5,608 bases of DNA, taken from an uncultured Phascolarctobacterium sp. GTDB taxonomy: Bacteria > Bacillota > Negativicutes > Acidaminococcales > Acidaminococcaceae. The notes below the pieces were generated by a model. The model did no database searches, was not told the origin of the DNA, and saw only the letters and a program-made list of their open reading frames with translations. Where the stretch lies: NCBI GenBank assembly GCA_900553055.1, contig USBV01000105.1, positions 1 through 5,608 on the forward strand, written 5' to 3'. Made by a program: the position numbers and the translations under genes. Shown piece by piece: positions 1 through 5,608 of the stretch; the first letter of the stretch is position 1, and every line of letters begins with the position of its first letter.

Positions 1-90
1 AAATCCACTGTGCGCGACAGCTTGGGACGCTTTTTGTATGAGCGTACTCGCCGCCGTCCGATGATTTTGCCCATTATTATGGAAATTTGA
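1..90 (+). CDS. rnj: Ribonuclease J, C-terminal end (partial, 5' truncated by window)
   Basis: Only the last 29 codons and the TGA stop are present. The visible peptide runs VRDSLGRFLYERTRRRP and then MILPIIMEI. This matches the conserved C-terminal tail of bacterial RNase J, where RNase J1 ends in a very similar FLYEKT-K-RRPMILPIIMEV stretch. In the family this tail belongs to the small C-terminal domain that follows the metallo-beta-lactamase and beta-CASP domains. The enzyme degrades and matures mRNA and rRNA in the cytoplasm with 5'-3' exonuclease and endonuclease activity. None of the catalytic domain is in the window, so activity cannot be judged. I cannot tell whether it is the J1 or J2 paralogue. 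The gene lies 21 bases before ftsK on the same strand, which suggests co-transcription. The family call is strong for so short a fragment because this tail is distinctive. Confidence 0.88.
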   Translation, partial: KSTVRDSLGRFLYERTRRRPMILPIIMEI

Positions 91-99
91 GATTGAGTT

Positions 100-104
100 A
101 GGAG
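100..104 (+). promoter_or_regulatory. Ribosome binding site of ftsK (fixes a TTG start)
   Basis: AGGAG sits 7 bases before the TTG codon at 112-114. No ATG or GTG start with comparable spacing is available, and the next in-frame methionine (residue 39) would remove the first membrane helix. This site therefore decides the TTG start. Confidence 0.8.
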
Positions 105-111
105 TTTTAGC

Positions 112-2841
112 TTGGCTAAAGGTAATGTAAAAAAGAAGCAACAACAGCATACTGATTCTAAAGCAGCAGCTTATGTAGCAGGCTTCTTTTTGCTGCTGGG
201 CCTGTTGACCGGTGCAGCATTGTTTATGGATGCAGAGGGCGGGATTATGGCCTTTGTAGCCAAGTGCGAGCTGTATTTACTGGGCAAGGGCAGCTTTGTG
301 CTGCCTTTGGCCTGCTTTTTGCTGAGCTGGAAGCTGTTTGTGGAGGGTAAGCTTGCCCTGTGGCAGAAAAAAACACTAGCTATTTTCTTGGTGATGCTGT
401 GCCTTTTAGGCACAGCTCATCATGTTTTTGTGCCCATGGCCAAAGAGCTTACACCTCATTTGCTGCCCGAGGGCGGTGGCCTTTTGGGCGCACTCATCGT
501 GTTGCCGTTGCATCGTTTTTTGGGTGGCATTGGCAGTTTGCTGGCCTTGAGCCTGGGGTGGTTGTGTGCCTTGGGAATGCTTTTGCCAGTGGGGATTATT
601 GCCGATTGGCTTAAGGATTTAGTGGCCGATATCACCGGTAAGAGCGACGAGGAGCTGGAAAAAGCACTGCAGCAGGAGGAAGAGCCTGTGCAGAAGGGTA
701 CTAAAAATATCTTTAAGCCCATTAGCTTTGGTAAGCCCCAGCAAGCAGAGGGGGCTGCTAGCAAGGCCAAGCCTGCAAAGGGAAATAGCATTGAAAAGGC
801 TTATCGCAGTGGCGAGTTTGGCAGCTTCACTGATGGTATCGAGAAAAAGTCCTCCTTTAAGCGCATTTTAGGAGGCGGGGATAATCCCTATGAAAAGGAG
901 CCTGTGAAGCAGGAGCTGGAGCAGGACCCGATTCAATTGCCGGAATGGCAGGATAGTCAGCGTGAGTTCGATAGGGAGCGCAATATCGTTTTGCGCCCCG
1001 TCATTAACTACGATAATACGGATGCGCCTACGCCCATGCCGGAGCATCGCTTTTTGGATGGCACAGCGCCTGCCCCGGAGCCTGCAGTGCAGCCGAGGCC
1101 TGAGGCCGAGCGTACTGCTGGCGTTAGCGTGGAGCCACGTAGCGTTATTCATAACGAGTATCGCGAGCAAAAGCAGGCTGAAAGCGTTGCTCAGCAGGAT
1201 AGAAGCAGCTTCGAAATGGAGCCTGAAGCGGAGCCTGCAGCAGCTGTAGAGGAACGCCAAATTGCGATTTATGATAGCGCCGAGAAGATTCAAGGCGCGG
1301 AGCAAGCGGAGGAGACTTTTGCTGTAGCTGCGCCGGACGCAGCTGCGAGCGAGCCTAGTGCTGAGCACAAAGCTCAGGCAGCAGAGCAGGAGGCGGCTGC
1401 GGCGCAGCCGGCCTATATGATGCCGCCGCTGGAGCTTTTGAATAGCCCTAAGATTAGCGACCCGAACTCCTATCAGCGCGATATTATGGAGCAATGCGCT
1501 ATTTTAGAGCAAACCTTGGCCGATTTTAGAGTGCGGGCCAAGGTTATTGCCGTTACTCGCGGACCTTCCGTAACACGCTTCGAGCTGGAGCCTGCGCCCG
1601 GCGTAAAGGTTAGCTCGGTTGTGAACCTTGCGGATGATATTGCCCTGCGCCTAGCGGCGCCGGGCGTGCGTATTGAAGCGCCCATCCCCGGCAAATCAGC
1701 CATCGGCATTGAAGCGCCCAACACGAAGAATGACACCGTGTGCTTTAGAGAGGTTGTGGAGGACGCCAAGGTGCGCCTTGCTCCCTCCAAGCTGTGCATC
1801 GGCTTGGGCAAGGACATCAGCGGCGATATTATCTCTGCTGATTTATCTAAAATGCCCCACCTTTTGGTGGCGGGCTCCACTGGTAGTGGTAAATCCGTGT
1901 GCATTAACACTATTATCGCCGGTATTTTATATAAGGCTCTCCCGGAAGAGGTGAAGCTGATTTTGGTGGACCCCAAGGTGGTAGAGCTGTCCAATTATAA
2001 CGGCATTCCCCATTTGCTCACACCCGTTGTGACGGAGCCGAAAAAGGCGGCCTCTGCGCTGCATTGGGCGGTGGCAGAAATGGAGCGTCGCTATAATGCC
2101 TTTGCTGAAAGCCATGTGCGTGAGATTAATAGCTACAACGCGCAGGCTGAGGAAAAGATGCCCTTTATCGTTATCATCATCGACGAGCTTTCTGATTTGA
2201 TGATGGTGGCTAAGGTGGATGTGGAGGACGCTATTTTGCGCTTGGCGCAAAAGGCGCGTGCGGCCGGTATTCATTTGATTTTGGCAACGCAAAGGCCCTC
2301 CGTGGATGTTATCACCGGCATCGTGAAGGCCAATATTCCTTCGCGTATTGCCTTTGCTGTTTCATCGCAAACGGACTCCCGTACCATTATCGATATGGGT
2401 GGCGCCGAAAAGCTTTTGGGCAAGGGCGATATGCTCTTTTATCCCATCGGCTTTAATAAGCCCGTGCGCGTGCAGGGTGCTTTTGTTACCGACGATGAAT
2501 TAAATAAAATTGTGGACTTTATTGTGAAGCAGTCCATTCCTGTAAACTACACCGAAGCGGTGACGGAGCAGGAGCTGGAATGTGACAGTAAGAATAAAAA
2601 TAATGGCGGGGAGGAAGCCGAGGATGAATTGTTTGCGGATGCTTTGAGCTTGGTTTTGGATATGGGTCAGGCATCCAGTTCCATGCTGCAGCGACGTTTC
2701 CGCATTGGCTATACCAGAGCGGCACGCCTTGTGGATACCATGGAGGAGCTGGGCATTGTGGGACAATCGGTTGGCTCCAAGCCCAGGGAGGTTATTATGT
2801 CGAGACAGGAGGCCGAGGAGCGCTTCCTAAAACGTGATTAG
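112..2841 (+). CDS. ftsK: DNA translocase FtsK/SpoIIIE family
   Basis: This 909-residue protein is a septum-anchored, ATP-driven DNA pump that moves chromosomal DNA through the closing division septum. Residues 20-40, 58-77, 87-107 and about 122-163 are hydrophobic and make four or five membrane segments. A hydrophilic Ala/Glu/Pro-rich linker follows, from about 175 to 437. The alpha/beta motor starts near PPLELL (438). Walker A is GSTGSGKS at 588-595, and Walker B is IVIIIDE at 686-692. Next come the conserved ATQRPSVDVITG and the FAVSSQTDSRTIIDMGGAEKLLG segment (broken here by no gap). The C-terminal winged-helix gamma domain (about 838-905) contains MLQRRFRIGYTRAARL and GSKPREV, as in SpoIIIE. 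In the family this domain reads oriented octamers on the chromosome. All key motor residues are intact. Translation starts at TTG, chosen for its ribosome binding site. The gene ends 14 bases before the rodZ-like ATG. The sequence does not settle whether it acts in vegetative division, sporulation or both. Confidence 0.96.
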   Translation: MAKGNVKKKQQQHTDSKAAAYVAGFFLLLGLLTGAALFMDAEGGIMAFVAKCELYLLGKGSFVLPLACFLLSWKLFVEGKLALWQKKTLAIFLVMLCLLGTAHHVFVPMAKELTPHLLPEGGGLLGALIVLPLHRFLGGIGSLLALSLGWLCALGMLLPVGIIADWLKDLVADITGKSDEELEKALQQEEEPVQKGTKNIFKPISFGKPQQAEGAASKAKPAKGNSIEKAYRSGEFGSFTDGIEKKSSFKRILGGGDNPYEKEPVKQELEQDPIQLPEWQDSQREFDRERNIVLRPVINYDNTDAPTPMPEHRFLDGTAPAPEPAVQPRPEAERTAGVSVEPRSVIHNEYREQKQAESVAQQDRSSFEMEPEAEPAAAVEERQIAIYDSAEKIQGAEQAEETFAVAAPDAAASEPSAEHKAQAAEQEAAAAQPAYMMPPLELLNSPKISDPNSYQRDIMEQCAILEQTLADFRVRAKVIAVTRGPSVTRFELEPAPGVKVSSVVNLADDIALRLAAPGVRIEAPIPGKSAIGIEAPNTKNDTVCFREVVEDAKVRLAPSKLCIGLGKDISGDIISADLSKMPHLLVAGSTGSGKSVCINTIIAGILYKALPEEVKLILVDPKVVELSNYNGIPHLLTPVVTEPKKAASALHWAVAEMERRYNAFAESHVREINSYNAQAEEKMPFIVIIIDELSDLMMVAKVDVEDAILRLAQKARAAGIHLILATQRPSVDVITGIVKANIPSRIAFAVSSQTDSRTIIDMGGAEKLLGKGDMLFYPIGFNKPVRVQGAFVTDDELNKIVDFIVKQSIPVNYTEAVTEQELECDSKNKNNGGEEAEDELFADALSLVLDMGQASSSMLQRRFRIGYTRAARLVDTMEELGIVGQSVGSKPREVIMSRQEAEERFLKRD

Positions 2842-2842
2842 T

Positions 2843-2847
2843 GGAGG
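2843..2847 (+). promoter_or_regulatory. Ribosome binding site of rodZ (decides the ATG start)
   Basis: GGAGG lies 8 bases before the ATG at 2856-2858. A GTG at 2841-2843 is in the same frame and overlaps the ftsK stop codon, but it overlaps this site itself and has no good site of its own. The ATG is therefore preferred. Confidence 0.8.
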
Positions 2848-2855
2848 TACTGACA

Positions 2856-3848
2856 ATGGATAGTGAAAAAACAGTTGGTACGATTTTGCGGGAAGCACGT
2901 TTGGCAAAGCGTCTTTCCTTGGCCGATGCTGAAAAGGGTACCAGCATTCGCAGCCGTTATTTGGAGGCCTTGGAGCGGGATGAATATGACAAGACGCCCG
3001 GCGAGGTTTTCATGAAGGGCATGATTCGCAATTATGGCAATTTTTTAGGCTTAAACGGCCCGGAGCTGGTGCAGCTGTACAAGGCTGGCGCTGCAGGTGT
3101 GGCGAAGGAGGCTGTAAAAAGCGCTGGTATTCGCGAGGTGGATAAGGTGAAGCTGAATATCCAGCTGAAGGACCCGCGCGATGTGGGCAGTGGCACAGGC
3201 CGCTTTGAGCTGCCCCATGTGAATGTTAGGCAATGCCTTGCCGGTGTAGTAGTGCTGCTTGTTTTGGCGGGAGGCTATTTTGGCATTCCCAAGGCGATTG
3301 ATTATTTTAAGCATCGTCCTCTGACTGTGGCCAGCGAAACACAAAAGGTGAAGCAGCCAGCCAAGCCCGCAGTAGTGTGGGATAAGGTGCAGGTAGAGCT
3401 GGAGGCCACCGGTGACTGCTGGCTGGAGGTGCAGGCCGAGGGCAAGGAAATTTTTGCCGGCATTCTCAAAGCTAAGGATAAAAAAACCTTTGAGGCTAAG
3501 GAAAAGCTTATCGTAAAATACGGCAATATCGGTGTAGTGAAGGTTGTTTTTAACGGCGAGCCCGTGGATTTACAGGGGCAGCACGGTGTACAGGTGAAGA
3601 CCTATACCCTGCAGGGCACCCAGGAAGAAAAAAAGGCTATTCCGCCAGTAAAGGCCGAGGCGCAAGCAAAAAAAGCAGAGCCCGCCTATACTAAGCCTGC
3701 AGTGAAAGTAGAGAAGGCAGAGCCTGTCACTATTAAGCCTGCAGCTAAGGTAGAGAAGGCAGAGCCTGCTAGTATTAAGCCTGTAGCTAAGACAGAGCCT
3801 GCTACTACTACGCCTGCTGAGGCTAGTGCTGCTGATACCAAGCAATAG
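2856..3848 (+). CDS. rodZ: RodZ-like helix-turn-helix membrane protein
   Basis: This 330-residue protein has the RodZ layout. A cytoplasmic helix-turn-helix domain of the HTH_25 type occupies about residues 5-76 (TVGTILREARLAKRLSL, then SIRSRYLEALERDEY and FMKGMIRNYGNFLGL). A basic and polar juxtamembrane stretch follows, then one membrane helix at about 127-144 (CLAGVVVLLVLAGGYFGI). The extracytoplasmic DUF4115 domain (about 175-252) runs from the VWDKVQVELEATGDCWLEV region to VQVKTYTLQ. A Lys/Ala/Glu/Pro repeat tail ends the protein. In the family, the helix-turn-helix domain binds MreB at the membrane and couples it to the wall-elongation machinery; it is not mainly a DNA regulator. There is no signal peptide, so the expected topology is N-terminus inside. 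I chose ATG 2856 over the in-frame GTG at 2841, which would add five residues (MEVLT). The gene sits between ftsK and ygiQ with short gaps, consistent with one operon. Family assignment is firm, but the role in this organism is inferred. Confidence 0.92.
   Translation: MDSEKTVGTILREARLAKRLSLADAEKGTSIRSRYLEALERDEYDKTPGEVFMKGMIRNYGNFLGLNGPELVQLYKAGAAGVAKEAVKSAGIREVDKVKLNIQLKDPRDVGSGTGRFELPHVNVRQCLAGVVVLLVLAGGYFGIPKAIDYFKHRPLTVASETQKVKQPAKPAVVWDKVQVELEATGDCWLEVQAEGKEIFAGILKAKDKKTFEAKEKLIVKYGNIGVVKVVFNGEPVDLQGQHGVQVKTYTLQGTQEEKKAIPPVKAEAQAKKAEPAYTKPAVKVEKAEPVTIKPAAKVEKAEPASIKPVAKTEPATTTPAEASAADTKQ
3672..3797 (+). repeat. Three 42-bp tandem repeats in the 3' end of rodZ
   Basis: Three consecutive 14-codon units lie at 3672-3713, 3714-3755 and 3756-3797, with no spacer. 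They encode residues 273-314: KAEPAYTKPAVKVE, KAEPVTIKPAAKVE and KAEPASIKPVAKTE. A decayed partial unit (PATTTPAE) follows. The units share the frame KAEPxxxKPxxKxE and are diverged at the DNA level, so duplication is not very recent. The segment is predicted to be a flexible tail outside the membrane. Confidence 0.9.
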
Positions 3849-3857
3849 AAGACTTTT

Positions 3858-3862
3858 AGGAG
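3858..3862 (+). promoter_or_regulatory. Ribosome binding site of ygiQ
   Basis: AGGAG lies 6 bases before the ATG at 3869-3871. It is embedded in TTAGGAGTTTT, the same 11 bases that surround the ftsK site at 98-108. Confidence 0.75.
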
Positions 3863-3868
3863 TTTTGC

Positions 3869-5608
3869 ATGAATAAATTTTTACCTATTTCCCGAGAAGA
3901 AATTGCAGAGCGTGGCTGGGAGCAGCTGGACTTTTTGTTCATTAGTGGCGATGCCTATGTGGACCATCCCTCGTTTGGACCGGCAGTGATTTGCCGTGTG
4001 CTGGAAGCACAGGGCTACAAGGTTGCACTGCTGTGCCAGCCCGATTGGTCCCAGGCAGAAAACCTTGCTGCTTTGGGCAAGCCCCGTTTGGGCGTGCTGA
4101 TTAGCGGCGGCAATCTTGATTCCATGCTGTGCCATTATACAGCAGCGAAAAATCCTCGCTCCGTCGATAAGTATACGGCCGGCGGCCAGGTGGGCCAGCG
4201 GCCCGACCATGCCACGGCGGTATATGCAAAGCTGGCGAAGCAGCTGTGGCCCCAGCTGCCGGTGGTAATCGGCGGCATTGAGGCCAGTTTGCGCCGCTTT
4301 GTGCATTTTGATTATTGGGAAAACAAGCTGCTGCCTTCTATTATAGAAAGCAGTGGCGCCGACCTTTTAGTATATGGCATGGGCGAAAAGCAGATTGTGG
4401 AAATTGCGGACTATCTTGCTGGCGGAGCCAGCATGGAGGACATGCATTATATCCGCGGCACGGCATATGCTTGTGATGTGCTGCCCGAAGGGCAGGAGTA
4501 CGTGAAGCTGCCGGGCTGGAAAGCTATTCGCGATGATAAAAAATTCTTTGCACAGGCTTATCATCTGCAGAGCCGCGAGCAGGACCCGTTTTATGGCAAG
4601 CCGGTGGTGCAGCGGGGGCAGAATAAGTTTATCGTGCAAAATCCGCCTGTGTATCCCTTGACGCAGGAGGAAATGGACGCCATTTATGATTTGCCCTATG
4701 TGCGCGAGTGGCATCCCAGCTACGACGCCAAGGGCGGCGTAGCTGCGCTAGAAGAGGTGCAGTTTAGTATTGTGAGCTGTCGCGGCTGCTTTGGCAGCTG
4801 TGCCTTCTGCGCGATTCATGCGCACCAGGGACGCATTATTCAGGCGCGCAGCCATGAGTCGATTATTCGTGAGGCAAAGCTTATTGCTAAGCTGCCTGGC
4901 TTTAAGGGTTATATCCACGATGTGGGTGGTCCTACGGCCAACTTCCGTCATCCCTCCTGCGCAAAGCAGTTAAAATATGGCGTGTGCAAGGATAGGCAGT
5001 GCCTCTTCCCCGAGCCCTGTCCTAATATTGATGCGGACCACAGCGATTATATTGAGCTTTTAGCTAAGCTGAGAGCGTTGCCGGGCATCAAAAAGGTTTT
5101 CATTCGCAGCGGTATTCGTTATGATTATTTGCTCGCGGATAAAAAGCAGGAATTTTTGGATGTTTTGTGCCGCTATCATATTAGCGGTTTGTTAAAAATT
5201 GCGCCCGAGCATATTGCGCCGCCGGTACTCAAGCGCATGGGCAAGCCGGGCAAGGATGTTTATTTAAAATTTATGCGGGCCTATGCTAAAAAGAATAAGG
5301 AATTAGGCCTGCCCCAATATTTAGTACCCTATTTTATCAGCAGCCATCCTGGCTGCACGCTGAATAATGCTATTGAATTAGCAGAGTTTTTGCGTGATAT
5401 CAAGCATCAGCCGGAGCAGGTGCAGGACTTTATCCCCACGCCCGGTAGTGCTGCGACGGCGATGTATTATTCCGGCGTGGACCCTGCTACGGGTGAAAGC
5501 GTTTTTGTAGCGCGCCATCCGCATGATAAGGCGATGCAGCGTGCTTTGATGCAGTACCGTGCGCCGCGCAATCGTCAGCTGGTGCTGGAGGCGTTGCAAA
5601 AGGCAGGT
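3869..5608 (+). CDS. ygiQ: YgiQ family (UPF0313) radical SAM protein, 3' truncated by window
   Basis: The frame is open from ATG 3869 to the window edge, giving 580 residues with no stop. The N-terminal region carries the YgiQ hallmarks AGGQVGQRPDHATAVYA and GGIEASLRRFVHFDYW (135-150). The radical SAM core begins near 295. Its CxxxCxxC motif uses C307, C311 and C314 (CFGSCAFC), which in this superfamily hold a 4Fe-4S cluster that cleaves S-adenosylmethionine. Another cysteine, C304, lies just before it. DVGGPTAN (351-358) fits the SAM-binding glycine motif. Downstream are further cysteines C364, C373, C378 and C384, then LKIAPEH and YLVPYFISSHPG, both typical of the family. The substrate and reaction are unknown; the protein is expected to be cytoplasmic and oxygen-sensitive. 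By comparison with remembered family members, only a short C-terminal tail should be missing. It begins 20 bases after rodZ and is probably co-transcribed. Family call is strong; function is not assigned. Confidence 0.94.
   Translation, partial: MNKFLPISREEIAERGWEQLDFLFISGDAYVDHPSFGPAVICRVLEAQGYKVALLCQPDWSQAENLAALGKPRLGVLISGGNLDSMLCHYTAAKNPRSVDKYTAGGQVGQRPDHATAVYAKLAKQLWPQLPVVIGGIEASLRRFVHFDYWENKLLPSIIESSGADLLVYGMGEKQIVEIADYLAGGASMEDMHYIRGTAYACDVLPEGQEYVKLPGWKAIRDDKKFFAQAYHLQSREQDPFYGKPVVQRGQNKFIVQNPPVYPLTQEEMDAIYDLPYVREWHPSYDAKGGVAALEEVQFSIVSCRGCFGSCAFCAIHAHQGRIIQARSHESIIREAKLIAKLPGFKGYIHDVGGPTANFRHPSCAKQLKYGVCKDRQCLFPEPCPNIDADHSDYIELLAKLRALPGIKKVFIRSGIRYDYLLADKKQEFLDVLCRYHISGLLKIAPEHIAPPVLKRMGKPGKDVYLKFMRAYAKKNKELGLPQYLVPYFISSHPGCTLNNAIELAEFLRDIKHQPEQVQDFIPTPGSAATAMYYSGVDPATGESVFVARHPHDKAMQRALMQYRAPRNRQLVLEALQKAG

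Noticed and set aside
282..290. GGGCAAGGG, also at 2418-2426, resembling the KOPS motif GGGNAGGG.
   Set aside because: Both copies have one extra base between the G triplets and encode the Gly-Lys-Gly segments of FtsK. They do not match the motif.
868..1494. A 208-codon open frame on the minus strand opposite the FtsK linker.
   Set aside because: It lies wholly antisense to a well-supported gene, in a GC-biased low-complexity segment. Its product is Arg/Leu-rich with no recognisable domain, as expected of a shadow of Ala/Glu-rich codons.
1473..1994. A 173-codon open frame on the minus strand opposite the FtsK motor.
   Set aside because: It is antisense to the conserved motor domain, including Walker A. 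Its peptide resembles no family I know, so it is read as a shadow.
2841..2855. An upstream in-frame GTG start for rodZ overlapping the ftsK stop codon.
   Set aside because: The GTG shares a base with the GGAGG ribosome binding site, which is ideally placed for the ATG at 2856. The extra five residues are not part of the helix-turn-helix domain.
2856..3083. The helix-turn-helix domain as a sign of a transcription regulator or phage-type repressor.
   Set aside because: The same protein has a membrane helix and a DUF4115 domain, and it lies after ftsK. That combination is RodZ, not a soluble repressor.
4176..4206. GC-rich inverted-repeat-like stretch (several GGCC words) that could fold as a hairpin.
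   Set aside because: It encodes the conserved AGGQVGQRPD segment of YgiQ and has no following T-run, so it is not a terminator. The symmetry follows from Gly/Gln/Arg/Pro codons.
3881..4306. A 141-codon open frame on the minus strand opposite ygiQ.
   Set aside because: It overlaps the conserved N-terminal region of the YgiQ protein on the opposite strand and has no recognisable domain.

Overview
The window is a compact stretch of housekeeping genes, all on the + strand. In order it holds the last 30 codons of a ribonuclease J gene, a complete FtsK/SpoIIIE DNA translocase, a complete RodZ-type membrane protein with a helix-turn-helix domain, and a YgiQ-family (UPF0313) radical SAM protein that runs off the right edge after 580 codons. 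The gaps between genes are 21, 14 and 20 bases. Each of the last three genes has a purine-rich ribosome binding site, and no terminator-like hairpin followed by a T-run lies between any pair. The simplest reading is one co-transcribed operon whose promoter lies upstream of the window.

The gene order RNase J - ftsK/spoIIIE - rodZ is typical of Firmicutes, where rimO, pgsA, cinA and recA often follow. The FtsK C-terminal domain reads much more like SpoIIIE than like Escherichia coli FtsK. The base composition, near half G+C by eye, and the ygiQ gene beside rodZ suggest to me a Negativicutes member, perhaps near Phascolarctobacterium or Acidaminococcus. That placement is inference from recalled gene order and was not tested.

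Functionally, the cluster joins RNA turnover (RNase J), chromosome clearance through the division septum (FtsK/SpoIIIE), and anchoring of the MreB cytoskeleton for cell shape (RodZ). The fourth gene is a radical SAM enzyme of unknown substrate. Coding sequence fills nearly the whole window, so there is no non-coding stretch over 300 bases. Long open frames on the minus strand lie opposite these genes and are read as shadows.

I found no mobile element, CRISPR array, RNA gene or convincing new system. The points most worth a second look are a second cysteine cluster in the YgiQ protein, an exact-length 42-bp tandem repeat at the 3' end of rodZ, and the placement of ygiQ inside a division and shape operon.
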